The translations under genes were made by a program, and so were the position numbers. Source: Bacteroidota bacterium (lineage in GTDB: Bacteria > Bacteroidota > Ignavibacteria > UBA10030 > SZUA-254). From it: a stretch of DNA of 64,000 nt. The stretch spans positions 1-64,000 of the forward strand of contig JAGVIE010000015.1 in the NCBI GenBank assembly GCA_020056225.1, given 5' to 3'. Of this stretch, positions 53,147 to 62,254 are shown one piece after another (positions within the stretch are counted from its first letter, which is position 1; every line of letters begins with the position of its first letter). Under the pieces are notes generated by a model. That model made no database searches and had not been told where the DNA came from. It saw only the letters and a list, made by a program, of their open reading frames with translations.

Positions 53147-55252
53147 TTACGCTTCTTCTTCAACCTTGTGTTTATCGTGTTCGGAGATAATCTTATCGGC
53201 AACTTCTCTCGGCATTTCTTCGTAATGATCGAATTTCTGGCGATGAAGCCCGCGCCCCTGCGTCATAGACCGTAGCGTAGTAGAATACCGATGCAACTCT
53301 TTTAACGGAACAAGCGCTTTGATAATTTGATGCGAACCGTCTGTATCCATCCCGAGGATTTTGCCGCGCCTACTGGAGATATCGCCCATTACATCGCCCA
53401 TGTAATCCTCAGGGACTGTCACTTCAATTTCGTAAATTGGTTCTAGCAAAATTGGTTTTGCGTCCTTGAACCCCTTTTTGAAACACATCCTGCCCGCAAT
53501 CTTGAATGAATGTTCATCAGAATCAACATCATGGTACGAGCCGTCGAATAAAGTTACTTTCACATCCACTACTTTACATCCTGATATAACGCCGCCTACC
53601 ATCGCTTCGGCAATCCCTTTTTCAACAGCAGGAACAAAACGGCCAGGTACAACACCGCCAACGATGGCATCCTCAAAAACAAAACCTCCTCCGCGCTGTA
53701 AGGGTTCGATTTTTAACCAGACATGACCATACTGTCCCCGTCCACCGGATTGTTTTTTGTGTTTGAACTCAACTTCATTCGCTCTTCCGCGTATTGTCTC
53801 GCGGTACGGGATCTTCGGCTCAACCAATTCAACTTCAACTCCATATTTTGCTTTGAGACGATTAATCATTGTATTGAGATGGAGTTCACCCTGTCCGCTT
53901 ATAACTGTTTGATGCAATTCCGGATCGACCGCCATAACGAATGTCAAGTCTTGTTCGTGCAATCCATGTAGTCCGTTGGCAATCTTATCTTCATCGCCTT
54001 TTGCCTTAGTAGCAATAGCCATGCTTATGACAGGATCGGGTAAAGGAATAGCAGGCAAAACAACAGACATAGCTTTACTGCTTAGTGTGTTGTTTGTATG
54101 TGTGTCTTTTAGTTTAACAACAGCGCCAATATCACCGGCAAAAATCTTACCGACTTCTTTTCTTTCTTTTCCATTCATGATGAAGAGCTGCGCCAATCGT
54201 TCAGGTTTATTATTGGTATTATTGATCAAATCCATTCCCGGCGATACGGCTCCTGAATAGACCCTGAAGTATGAAAGATCACCGACATGAGGTTCAGAGA
54301 CAGTTTTAAACGTGAATAAAACAGGTTGCGCGTTCATATCGCACTTTAATTCAACTTTATTTCCATTTGCTGTATTCCCCGCCATGCTTCCGATAGCCGG
54401 AGCAACTTCCATAGGATTCGGGAAATAATCAACGATGAAATCCAATATCGACGCGACTCCGACATTATGCGACCCCGCTGAACAAAGAAGTGGATGAATT
54501 TTTCTCTTTCGTATCCCGAGGCGTAAGCCATCTTTAATTTCCTGGTCGGTAAGTGTTCCGTTTGTGAAAAACACATCTAATAATTTTTCGTCAACTTCGG
54601 CAATCTTCTCTATAAGCTGTTCCCTCATACCGTCGGCTTTCGCCTTCATATCGGCAGGAATATCACTTTCGGTGTACTTCCCTTTGCTGTCACGGGTATA
54701 TGATAATACTTTCATACGTAAAAGATCAACTATGGCTTCAAATCCTAAACCTTGTTTTACCGGAAATTGAATCGGAATCAAATCATGAGTGAACTGATCT
54801 TTCGAAGCCGCGACTACTTTATCAAAATCCGCATTCTCATTATCGAGTTTATTTACTACGAATATTGCACCATTGTTGAATTCCTTAGTATACCTCCAAA
54901 CGATTTCCGTCCCGACTTCCCCTCCTTCAACGGCTTTAAGAAAAATAACGGCGGCATCTGCTACGCGAAGAGCGCTCTTAACTTCACCGGTGAAATCGGT
55001 ATATCCGGGTGTGTCTAAAATATTTACTTTGACGCCTTTCCAATCGCAAAAGAGGATGGAGGAATTAATCGATATCTGCCGTTCTATTTCATCGGGACGA
55101 TAATCGGAAATCGTATTCCCCTCTTCAACCTTTCCGAGACGATTTATCGTTCCGCTAGTGAAGAGACACGCTTCAGCGAGTGACGTCTTTCCTGATCCGC
55201 CGTGCCCGATTAATGCAATGTTACGAACAATATCTGCAGTATACTCTTTCAT
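53147..55252 (-). CDS. EF-G-like translational GTPase (FusA2 type)
   Basis: 701 residues with all EF-G domains. G1 is GHGGSGKTS (16-24). The switch II motif reads DTPGYTDF, with Tyr84 in place of the His of canonical EF-G (DTPGHVDF). G4 is NKLD. The later domains are regular: GRGQYGHVWLKIEP (domain IV) and SRRGKILGMDTDGSHQIIKALVP (domain V). This pattern is that of the second EF-G-like paralogue (EF-G-II), proposed to act in ribosome recycling or stress translation rather than as the main translocase. A canonical fusA should be elsewhere. Confidence 0.88.
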   Translation of the reverse strand: MKEYTADIVRNIALIGHGGSGKTSLAEACLFTSGTINRLGKVEEGNTISDYRPDEIERQISINSSILFCDWKGVKVNILDTPGYTDFTGEVKSALRVADAAVIFLKAVEGGEVGTEIVWRYTKEFNNGAIFVVNKLDNENADFDKVVAASKDQFTHDLIPIQFPVKQGLGFEAIVDLLRMKVLSYTRDSKGKYTESDIPADMKAKADGMREQLIEKIAEVDEKLLDVFFTNGTLTDQEIKDGLRLGIRKRKIHPLLCSAGSHNVGVASILDFIVDYFPNPMEVAPAIGSMAGNTANGNKVELKCDMNAQPVLFTFKTVSEPHVGDLSYFRVYSGAVSPGMDLINNTNNKPERLAQLFIMNGKERKEVGKIFAGDIGAVVKLKDTHTNNTLSSKAMSVVLPAIPLPDPVISMAIATKAKGDEDKIANGLHGLHEQDLTFVMAVDPELHQTVISGQGELHLNTMINRLKAKYGVEVELVEPKIPYRETIRGRANEVEFKHKKQSGGRGQYGHVWLKIEPLQRGGGFVFEDAIVGGVVPGRFVPAVEKGIAEAMVGGVISGCKVVDVKVTLFDGSYHDVDSDEHSFKIAGRMCFKKGFKDAKPILLEPIYEIEVTVPEDYMGDVMGDISSRRGKILGMDTDGSHQIIKALVPLKELHRYSTTLRSMTQGRGLHRQKFDHYEEMPREVADKIISEHDKHKVEEEA

Positions 55253-55416
55253 AAAAAATATTTCTCCTTAACGAAATATAAAGATAAAATCTTGCAACCC
55301 ATATAATGATTCAAAACGGAATCGTAATTTAAACCATCGCTGACAGTATGCGGGATGCAGCATCCTGCGATGTTACTAAAATTAGTAGTTGGTATCTTAT
55401 TCAGGGAGTAAGATGA

Positions 55417-55803
55417 TCACGCTCGAAGCCGAGCAATGAACGTCCGAACGCCTTTAAAAACCGCTGCCAGAGTGCCGACTGTTTCCAGAACAGGTTCCTC
55501 AATTTGCGCTTGTACTTTCTGTTCGAAGTTCATTAGGTTATCAATAATTTCTTTGATGGAATTTATTGAACTCTTTACCAGATCAACCTGCTCATCAATA
55601 TTTTCTGTAACAGTTTTGATCTTTTCGGTTATGACTTCGAGATTACTGAATACAGGAAGTGCTTTCGCGGTCAATTCTTTTATGTCATGTTCAACTATTG
55701 TCAGGATGTTTCGGACACGGATGAGAACTGTGATCAGATAGACACAGAGGACAGTTAACGCCGTAAGCGCCACAATCTGCATTACAAGAAGAAGACCTTC
55801 CAT
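55417..55803 (-). CDS. DUF948-like membrane protein
   Basis: 128 residues. One N-terminal membrane helix (MQIVALTALTVLCVYLITVLI) is followed by a long helical, coiled-coil-like region (NILTIVEHDIKELTAKALPVFSNLEVITEKIKTVTENIDEQV) and a basic C-terminus. This matches DUF948 small membrane proteins, whose genes often lie with YtxH genes, as here (34 nt apart). The role is unknown; a stress or envelope association has been suggested for such pairs. Confidence 0.7.
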   Translation of the reverse strand: MEGLLLVMQIVALTALTVLCVYLITVLIRVRNILTIVEHDIKELTAKALPVFSNLEVITEKIKTVTENIDEQVDLVKSSINSIKEIIDNLMNFEQKVQAQIEEPVLETVGTLAAVFKGVRTFIARLRA

Positions 55804-55836
55804 TATAATAATCCTTGTTTTTGGTTGATATTATTA

Positions 55837-56229
55837 TTACGCATCGCGTCCCTTCTCGCCTTTATATGCCTCAACGCCGGCACGGAATGCCGCTTTGATT
55901 TTACCGCTTTCATTTCCTGCGCGTTCGCGTATTTCTGAAAGAACTTTATCGGCATCACCCATAATGTGTTCGGCTTTTTCTTTTGCGTCTGATATTAGTT
56001 GATCGGAACGTGTTTTCCCCTGGTTCACAAAATCTTGCGCTTTCGATTTTGTTGTTTTCAAATAACCGCTCGCACCTTCGGCAATGTCAGTTGCCTTCTT
56101 TTTTATATCCGAGCGAAGTTCTTTTCCACTCTTCGGTGCATAAAGTAATGCCGCTATCGCTCCGACAACACCGCCGACGAGAAATCCGACAAGTAAACCT
56201 TTTGCCATTCCACTTTTTTCGTCTGCCAT
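55837..56229 (-). CDS. YtxH domain-containing protein
   Basis: 130 residues. The glycine-rich membrane segment LLVGFLVGGVVGAIAALLYAPKSGKELR is the hallmark of the YtxH (gas-vesicle/stress-like) family. The rest is a charged, amphipathic helix with repeated KKATDIAEGAS/KAQDFVNQ/KEKAEH patterns like LEA-type proteins. It is paired with a DUF948-like gene. Family members are often general-stress induced; nothing in the local sequence shows the regulation. Confidence 0.85.
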   Translation of the reverse strand: MADEKSGMAKGLLVGFLVGGVVGAIAALLYAPKSGKELRSDIKKKATDIAEGASGYLKTTKSKAQDFVNQGKTRSDQLISDAKEKAEHIMGDADKVLSEIRERAGNESGKIKAAFRAGVEAYKGEKGRDA

Positions 56230-56454
56230 AGATATCCTTACAATTGTTATTTAGAAAACATGATGTATATTTTATAAATGACAAATTACCAATAATACCT
56301 ATAAAAATCAAGTATTTATAAGAAAATATGATAACTGAAACCCTGTTATTTAGCTGTTATTCATCTACAAAAACGGATTCTTCTTGCATTTCTTCATTAG
56401 ATGTGATATAATCAAGTCACTCTTTTTTTTGTAAATATCGTTTTATCGAAATCT

Positions 56455-57561
56455 ATGTGGAAAACAACTGAAGGAAGTACGGGGAGATTAATCCAATTAT
56501 GCATTGGATATTTTATTTTTTACGTGATCACAGGTATCAGTGCTAAATTATTTACCGCAAAAGATATTGCCATATCATTGTGTCAGAATCAGATTGAATA
56601 CATGGTTTACAATACTATTGGCGGTATACTGACAGCGCTATCTGTTGTATTCATCATGCGCTGGTATCGACTTAAATCGAATAAGTTGTTATTAGTAGGG
56701 AAATTCAGATTTCCGCAGGAAGTATTTTATATTATCCCTTCTGGGTTAATGACTGCGATAATCATTCCTACAACAACTTTGCTGTACACGTTTCAGATGT
56801 CTGTTATGGTTGCAATGGTAATCATGAGAGCGAGTGTTATAGTTATCGGTCGAATTGTCGATGCTGTACAAATTGCACAGGGTATATTGCACAAAAAAGT
56901 ATATGTTGAGGAAAATATTGCTGTAGTATTTGCACTGTGCGCCGCGAGTGTTAATATATTCTGGATTGAACAAGGCGGATTCGATTTCTTGCAATCAACA
57001 GCCGCAGTTGCCATACTTTCAAGTTATATCGTAGCATATACGATTCGGATTTATATTATGAATTACTTTAAAAACACACGCGCCAAAGGCGTACCACTGG
57101 ATAATCATGGTTTTTTCGGAATTGAACAAATTACTGCTTCGATTTTTGCTATCTTGATTGGAATATTTTTTTATAAAGCTCCATCCTGGTTCGGATGGGA
57201 TTTCACACAATTAGCAGAGTTTCAGGATGCTATTAAAACACCTGATTCAATATGGGGGTGGACATTATTAAGTGGAACCGCATTCGGCGTTGTGGCATTC
57301 TTTTCAGTGTTCTTATTTATGTTCAAAGGCAGGACTGCTACTTTTGCAGGTTTAGTCAATCGTCTGACTTCATTAGCGGCAGGAACCGTTGCCACAGTTC
57401 TTTCAGCAATTATGCTCGGTGCGAAATTTCCAAAAATTCAGGACTGGATTTCATTAGTTTTTATCCTCATCGCTGTTGCCTTCTTGTCAGTAGCAGAACG
57501 CAAACGTACGAAAGAACTTACCGCGGCTAACGAAATTAATAACGGTCGAATGACGAAATAA
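56455..57561 (+). CDS. Multi-pass membrane protein, DMT-like
   Basis: 368 residues with about ten hydrophobic helices and a polar tail (AERKRTKELTAANEINN). Helices are arranged in two blocks around a central loop (KNTRAKGVPLDNHGFFGIEQ). The overall look is that of the drug/metabolite transporter clan, but without the usual EamA motifs, so the family is uncertain and the substrate unknown. It is one of few plus-strand genes here and is convergent with the P-loop gene, 1 nt apart. Confidence 0.6.
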   Translation: MWKTTEGSTGRLIQLCIGYFIFYVITGISAKLFTAKDIAISLCQNQIEYMVYNTIGGILTALSVVFIMRWYRLKSNKLLLVGKFRFPQEVFYIIPSGLMTAIIIPTTTLLYTFQMSVMVAMVIMRASVIVIGRIVDAVQIAQGILHKKVYVEENIAVVFALCAASVNIFWIEQGGFDFLQSTAAVAILSSYIVAYTIRIYIMNYFKNTRAKGVPLDNHGFFGIEQITASIFAILIGIFFYKAPSWFGWDFTQLAEFQDAIKTPDSIWGWTLLSGTAFGVVAFFSVFLFMFKGRTATFAGLVNRLTSLAAGTVATVLSAIMLGAKFPKIQDWISLVFILIAVAFLSVAERKRTKELTAANEINNGRMTK

Positions 57562-57562
57562 A

Positions 57563-58276
57563 TTATTTCTTCTTAAGGCTCCACAACTTTGCAGTAGCTC
57601 TCTCTAATTCTGCTCCGAGCTTTACCGGATCATCAGTTTTTTCCGGCATATTTTCAAATACTGCATAAGGGACTTTTAATCCTTTTATTTCTATGAAATT
57701 TGGATCGTTAGCAGTAAGTTTCTCCCAATCATTTGTTTTATAGTAAAACTCCATCTTCTCATCGGGTAATGAATGATATAGGATGGAATCTTCCATTCCG
57801 GGTCGCGCTCGCCGACGGTTCTTCCGAACTGATTCTTCATAAGGCACTTTGATATAAATGATTTCCGCCCTCTTCAATATCTCTTCATGAAGATACGAGA
57901 ATGCCTCGCCGAAACCATTCTCTCCACCTCGGGCAAACTCCACTATCGTTGTCGTCTTCTCGTGGTAATGAAGATCAGCCGCAAGTTTCTTCCTATAGGT
58001 TAAACTGATTCGCTCGATATATAAATTCCAGATGAAGTGATCTTTGAACCAATATTTTTCATCGGACCATACACGCGATTTACCGTTGCGTGACAAGATA
58101 TCATCTATCTCGAAAGTTTCCCATACATATACAAAGTCATCGATCTCCTCGAATTCACCTATATGAAAACGATGTGATCTTTCGTTAGATTGTGTCTTCT
58201 TTAGGTAATCTATCACCTCCGATTTGCCGGCGGCGGGTCGTCCGATTAAAATTATTACATCAAAATTATTATTCAT
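57563..58276 (-). CDS. P-loop NTPase, kinase-like, of unknown function
   Basis: 237 residues starting with a clear Walker A, ILIGRPAAGKSEVIDYL. A later IYIKVPYEESVRKNRRRARPG resembles the lid/arginine segment of nucleoside or small-molecule kinases, and IVEFARGGENGFG may carry the Walker B-like acidic residue. I do not recognise a named family. It may be a kinase or an ATP-dependent regulatory protein. It is followed 25 nt upstream by the 5'-nucleotidase gene on the same strand, possibly one transcript. Confidence 0.65.
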   Translation of the reverse strand: MNNNFDVIILIGRPAAGKSEVIDYLKKTQSNERSHRFHIGEFEEIDDFVYVWETFEIDDILSRNGKSRVWSDEKYWFKDHFIWNLYIERISLTYRKKLAADLHYHEKTTTIVEFARGGENGFGEAFSYLHEEILKRAEIIYIKVPYEESVRKNRRRARPGMEDSILYHSLPDEKMEFYYKTNDWEKLTANDPNFIEIKGLKVPYAVFENMPEKTDDPVKLGAELERATAKLWSLKKK

Positions 58277-58301
58277 ATTAACCTCTCATAACTCCGTTTA
58301 G

Positions 58302-59819
58302 TTATTGAATTTCCTGAAACCTATTTTCGGATACACCCTTGACAATCTTATCTTTTTTCACTTTATCGACGAGCGCCTGGAATAAAAGCGTTTCAGAATT
58401 TACCACTTTCGCTGGTACCATCTCAAGATAACGGGCAGCCTGGTTGACGACATAATCGATCGTGGCACAGGTATATTTTTTATCATCCTGAATTTCATTA
58501 TCACCTACATACAATGAAACAATTTCCCCCTTTCCATCTACACGATTCCATGTACATTTAATACCGGAAAGGTCGAGCGATGTTCTGCCGGTAACGAGAG
58601 AATTTATATACCGTTGGGCCAAGTCGCGTACTTCTTTACCGGTTAGCTGAAACGTGCAAAGATAATTTCGGAATGGCGACACCTCGAACAGATCGACCTT
58701 TCTGATTTCTCCCGCTGAAATATCTTTACGAATACCGCTGCTGTTGGTTAGCGCGAAATCTGCACCGGCACTTTCTCTGATTGCGTCTGCTATAAACTGA
58801 CCGATGATACTCTCGCCGCTTCTTGAACGCCTTAGGTCTACTTCTGTTTTGCCGATTACTTCTTTGTAATCTTTGTCTATTTTAATCTTGTATTCTTCAA
58901 CTAATTTGGATAAATCGCTTTCGGGATAATTATCTTTAGTCCAAAGAGAGTGAAGTTTTTCTGTTGACGCGATGACTTTGTCATTTTCAACAGTCAATTC
59001 AAGCTCGCCAAGGTTCTCACAATAGGAGCCTGTCTGGCAGACGAGCACACCGTTGATATTCTTTGGAATCTTCAATCTTGTGTGACTATGTGCCCCGATA
59101 ATAACATCCAGATTGTGAACCTGCGCTGCCAATAAAGAATCATCATCAACTCCCTCATGAGTTAGAGCAATGATAAGATCCGTCTCGCCATCTATTTTGT
59201 CAATTATCTTTTGTAATGTCGATGCAGGATTAATGACTTTCAACCCTTTTAGATTGTTAGTGTTTGTCAATTCAAACAACCCGCTAGACATAATTCCAAT
59301 AATCCCAACACGCAAGCCATCTTTATTAATGATTATAAAATCTTTGTTGCCAATCGGAAAGTTGTTAAGCGTATCCACGAGATTTGCACTAAGTGTCGGG
59401 AATTTTGCTATCTGAACTAATATTTTGAGATTATCTTGTGAAATATCCAGATCATGATTTCCGATTGTCCACGCTTCATATCCTATCATATTCATCATCT
59501 CGAATAAAGCACCGCCATATGCGCCTTGATATACCATTTCGGCAATCGGATTGCCCGTCATTACGTCTCCGCCATCGAGTAACAGAGTTAATGTTTTCGC
59601 TTTTCGTAAACTGTCTACCAGCCGACTAAGCTCTAAGAAACCACCAACCATCGGTTTAGGGTCGGTACGAACCCAGCCGGCTTCGTGTGGTAGGAACGAT
59701 GCATGCATATCATTCGTATGGAGGATCGTTATCGTCTTCGGCTGGCAATAAAGTGAGGATAGACTGATGAAGCCAAAAATTAATATTAAACAAAAACCAA
59801 AATATTTATTTTTAAACAT
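58302..59819 (-). CDS. 5'-nucleotidase / UDP-sugar hydrolase family protein
   Basis: About 505 residues from the ATG at 59819, which begins the signal peptide MFKNKYFGFCLILIFGFISLSSLYC. An upstream ATG at 59888 would place the start inside the terminator hairpin of the preceding gene, so it is rejected. Calcineurin-like metallophosphoesterase motifs: LHTNDMHASF, LLDGGDVMTG, IGNHDLD, TLTHE-like ALTHEGVDD and GAHSHTRL. The C-terminal 5'-nucleotidase domain has FALTNSSGIRKDISAG and VSPFRNYLCTFQLTG. It would dephosphorylate nucleotides in the periplasm for uptake. Confidence 0.9.
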   Translation of the reverse strand: MFKNKYFGFCLILIFGFISLSSLYCQPKTITILHTNDMHASFLPHEAGWVRTDPKPMVGGFLELSRLVDSLRKAKTLTLLLDGGDVMTGNPIAEMVYQGAYGGALFEMMNMIGYEAWTIGNHDLDISQDNLKILVQIAKFPTLSANLVDTLNNFPIGNKDFIIINKDGLRVGIIGIMSSGLFELTNTNNLKGLKVINPASTLQKIIDKIDGETDLIIALTHEGVDDDSLLAAQVHNLDVIIGAHSHTRLKIPKNINGVLVCQTGSYCENLGELELTVENDKVIASTEKLHSLWTKDNYPESDLSKLVEEYKIKIDKDYKEVIGKTEVDLRRSRSGESIIGQFIADAIRESAGADFALTNSSGIRKDISAGEIRKVDLFEVSPFRNYLCTFQLTGKEVRDLAQRYINSLVTGRTSLDLSGIKCTWNRVDGKGEIVSLYVGDNEIQDDKKYTCATIDYVVNQAARYLEMVPAKVVNSETLLFQALVDKVKKDKIVKGVSENRFQEIQ

Positions 59820-59877
59820 CTTGAAATATTCTTTCCGATTTGTTGTTTTAGAAAAAATATGAGGGAAGAAGAGATCC

Positions 59878-59902
59878 GCCCCGCACAAAAAAAGTGCGGG
59901 GC
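59878..59902 (-). terminator. Hairpin between the 31-aa gene and the 5'-nucleotidase gene
   Basis: A perfect 9-bp stem, GCCCCGCAC with GTGCGGGGC, loop of seven (T7 in minus-strand reading). It lies 10 nt after the 31-aa gene stop. It lacks a T-run after the stem but is very stable. Confidence 0.7.
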
Positions 59903-59912
59903 AATGTGACGC

Positions 59913-60008
59913 CTAACGATTCTTCTTCTTGTGTCTCATTTTTCTTAAACGTTTTTTCCGCTTATGTGTCGCCATCTTTCTCCGAAGGCGCTTTTTACCA
60001 CTTGGCAT
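59913..60008 (-). CDS. 31-residue Lys/Arg-rich protein, AURKAIP1/COX24-like (ribosomal type)
   Basis: The minus-strand ATG at 60008 gives 31 codons to TAG at 59913. The start is MPSGKKRLRRKMATHKRKK, the end RHKKKNR; over half the residues are Lys, Arg or His. This is the pattern of a tiny protein conserved through Bacteroidota and related phyla, usually annotated as AURKAIP1/COX24-domain (mS38/bS22-like), and probably part of the ribosome. I am unsure which small ribosomal protein name applies. A stable hairpin follows the stop. Its size makes it easy to miss. Confidence 0.75.
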   Translation of the reverse strand: MPSGKKRLRRKMATHKRKKRLRKMRHKKKNR

Positions 60009-60073
60009 AGTTACCTCTTATTATAATGTGTTGTTGTATGTTGAAGATAATAATTATTTAGATCTATGATAAC

Positions 60074-60382
60074 TTACATAGTTGACCCTGGTTGTATTTT
60101 TTTTAGATTTTCGTTAACGAGACCCTTCAGTTCTTTTGACACTTTAAAAAATGGAACGAAGTGCTCATCGACCTGAACCTGGGCGCCTGTTCTTGGATTT
60201 CGTGCAATTCTTCCTTTTCGTTTCTTGGTTTTAAAACTCCCAAAACCGCGTATTTCAATATTCTTCCCTTCTTTTAGCGCTTCAATGACTGTCTGAATGA
60301 ACCCATCAACCACAGCCTCGGTTTCCACCTTTGTTAGCCCTGTTCCTGAAGCTATATGGTCTACAATATCTGCCTTGGTCAA
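60074..60382 (-). CDS. HU/IHF-family DNA-binding protein
   Basis: 102 residues. The start MTKADIVDHIASGTGLTKVE, the DNA-arm segment GFGSFKTKKRKGRIARNPRTGAQ and VPFFKVSKELKG are the bacterial HU/IHF signature. It bends and compacts DNA in the nucleoid. GRIARNPRTG with the intercalating proline is normal. The C-terminus is ~10 residues longer than classic HU. It lies between the 31-aa protein and sppA on the same strand. Confidence 0.93.
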   Translation of the reverse strand: MTKADIVDHIASGTGLTKVETEAVVDGFIQTVIEALKEGKNIEIRGFGSFKTKKRKGRIARNPRTGAQVQVDEHFVPFFKVSKELKGLVNENLKKIQPGSTM

Positions 60383-60435
60383 TGCAAGTCTCCTTTTTGT
60401 TGTTTTAGAATATCCGTCTAACTGACGGGTTAATA

Positions 60436-61350
60436 TTAAAACCCATGTACCATCTTGTATTGCAAAATAGGTTGATTGAGAAGTTCTTCATTTAAGTTTA
60501 ATAAATCAGCTAATTTTGTTTTTCCAAAAATCATGTCGAAAAATGTTAGTGTTCTTTTCTTTTCCTTGACAATCGACGGTGTTCCTTTTATTCCGGCAAG
60601 CCGAGCAGTAATCAAAACTGCATCTTCGTAAGTGCCAATCGTATCGACTAAACCCATTTTCAAAGCTTGCTCACCGGTAAATACGCGACCGTCTGCGAAG
60701 GCAGTAACAGAATCATGATTTAATTTGCGCTCTGTTTCAACAGCAGTAATAAACTGTCTGTGAACATCATCCATTAATTTTTGAAAATATTCTTGATCAT
60801 CCGATGTCATAGCACGGAACGGGTTCCCTGCATCTTTAAACTTTCCGCTCTTTATCGTATTTACTTCGACTCCGATCTTACCCAAAAGCGAATCATATCT
60901 CATAAATTGAGAAATGACACCGATACTACCCGTTAGTGTTCCCGGATTGGCAACAATTTTATTCGCAGGACACGCAACATAATATCCGCCGCTCGCCGCA
61001 AGCGAACCCATGGAGACTACTATGGATTTTTTTTCAGCGCGTATCTTTTTCACCTCTTCATAAATTTCCTGGCTCGCTACTACACCGCCTCCGGGTGAAT
61101 CGATGCGGAAAAGAATTCCTTTTATTGAACGATCTTCATTGTATTTCTTCAATTGCCTTACAATATCTTCGGAACTCAAGATCACACCCTTTAATTCGAC
61201 TATTGCAATTCTATCACCGGAACCGATTACAACATCAGCATCATAATCTGAGATGTTTTTGATCATCATATAAAAAAATAGTATTGCCCCGATTCCGATG
61301 ACGATCAGCGAACCTGCAATGATTAAAAACCACCTTGTCGAATTACTCAT
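60436..61350 (-). CDS. sppA: Signal peptide peptidase SppA, short form
   Basis: 304 residues, the length of the single-domain (Bacillus-type) SppA. An N-terminal membrane anchor (WFLIIAGSLIVIGIGAILFFYMMI) is followed by the S49 domain. RIDSPGGGV, MGSLAASGGYY (catalytic Ser in AASGG), NPGTLTGSIGVI and IKSGKFKDAG (catalytic Lys) are present. It cleaves left-over signal peptides in the membrane, active site outward. It lies 53 nt upstream of the HU gene. Confidence 0.93.
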   Translation of the reverse strand: MSNSTRWFLIIAGSLIVIGIGAILFFYMMIKNISDYDADVVIGSGDRIAIVELKGVILSSEDIVRQLKKYNEDRSIKGILFRIDSPGGGVVASQEIYEEVKKIRAEKKSIVVSMGSLAASGGYYVACPANKIVANPGTLTGSIGVISQFMRYDSLLGKIGVEVNTIKSGKFKDAGNPFRAMTSDDQEYFQKLMDDVHRQFITAVETERKLNHDSVTAFADGRVFTGEQALKMGLVDTIGTYEDAVLITARLAGIKGTPSIVKEKKRTLTFFDMIFGKTKLADLLNLNEELLNQPILQYKMVHGF

Positions 61351-61422
61351 AATCCCTATAACTTATTGATTTTCCAGCATATTATACGAAACGATTTAGC
61401 CAAAGTCAAACTTAAATAAAAA

Positions 61423-61454
61423 GGGTGATAGGATCATTTAACTACCTATCACCC
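61423..61454 (-). terminator. Terminator of the Hsp20 gene
   Basis: GGGTGATAGG pairs perfectly with CCTATCACCC, followed on the minus strand by TTTTTATTT. A second perfect hairpin (AACTTTGATGA with TCATCAAAGTT, 61465-61491) lies between it and the gene stop. Confidence 0.85.
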
Positions 61455-61504
61455 GTGCAACAAGAACTTTGATGATTTTATCATCAAAGTTCATCCATAT
61501 GTTT

Positions 61505-61972
61505 TTATTTTAATTTTACTTCGGTTTCTTTGGGTTTAGGTTCTTCAAGCTTCGGCACGCTTAAGGTCAGGACACCATTATCATATGAAGCATCGATATT
61601 TTCGCTATTAACTGATGACGGTAGCGTGAATGACCGCTGGAATATTCCGTAAGACCGTTCAACTCGGTGATAGTCCTCTCCTTCTTTCTCGTTCTCCTGT
61701 TTCTTCTCGCCTTTGATTGTAAGGATATTGTTTTGAACAGTGATCTTCACATCTTTCTTCTCAACGCCGGGAAGTTCAAGTTTAATATTGAAATCATTTT
61801 CCCGTTCAACAATATCAACTGCAGGCATCAATGTCTTTGATGCTTCTTCATCATGTGCGTCACTGTGAAAGCAATTGAACATCCGATCAATTTCTCGATG
61901 CATAACTTCAAAATCTTTATCAGTGTGCCAAGGTGTAACATCACGTAACGCATTCCATCTAATTAATGTCAT
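61505..61972 (-). CDS. Small heat-shock protein, Hsp20 family
   Basis: 155 residues from the ATG at 61972 (MTLIRWNALRD), which has AAAGGA about 9-10 nt upstream. The frame extends to 62116, but that part is not Hsp20-like and lies in the promoter region. The alpha-crystallin domain has VDIVERENDFNIKLELPGV, ITVQNNILTIKGEKK and YDNGVLTLSVPK. The C-terminal tail carries no clear IxI. It holds unfolding proteins in the cytoplasm under stress. It is transcribed alone; a two-hairpin end is behind it and a long inverted repeat is in front. Confidence 0.92.
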   Translation of the reverse strand: MTLIRWNALRDVTPWHTDKDFEVMHREIDRMFNCFHSDAHDEEASKTLMPAVDIVERENDFNIKLELPGVEKKDVKITVQNNILTIKGEKKQENEKEGEDYHRVERSYGIFQRSFTLPSSVNSENIDASYDNGVLTLSVPKLEEPKPKETEVKLK

Positions 61973-62122
61973 AATTATCATTCCTTTCGGTTTATAATAT
62001 CTGATTATGAATTGTTTATTTGCATTTATGAAATCTGAAATATAACAATTCAATCCACGTGCCAGAAAGAATGATTCATTATTAGAATAATTATGGAGCT
62101 TATAATATTTCTCCAAATAAAA

Positions 62123-62181
62123 ATTGCCAATTTGTCAGACTGATAAATGTTGTTTCAGGAAAGATCAGACAAAGTGGCAAT
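62123..62181. promoter_or_regulatory. Long inverted repeat upstream of hsp20
   Basis: ATTGCCA-a-TTTGTC (62123-62136) is mirrored by GACAAA-g-TGGCAAT (62168-62181), about 150 nt before the hsp20 start. It is not the HrcA/CIRCE sequence. It may be an operator or a trxB-side terminator; no T-run is evident. Confidence 0.35.
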
Positions 62182-62254
62182 GATTGGCAGAAATTATTTT
62201 TATGATTGAGAGATCAATTCATTTTCCGCAATATATGATAAGGTAAAAAATCAT

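Noticed and set aside
53147-55252. TetM-type ribosomal protection (resistance) protein
   Set aside because: Domain order and the GRGQYGHVWLKIEP and SRRGKI segments fit the housekeeping EF-G-II paralogue.
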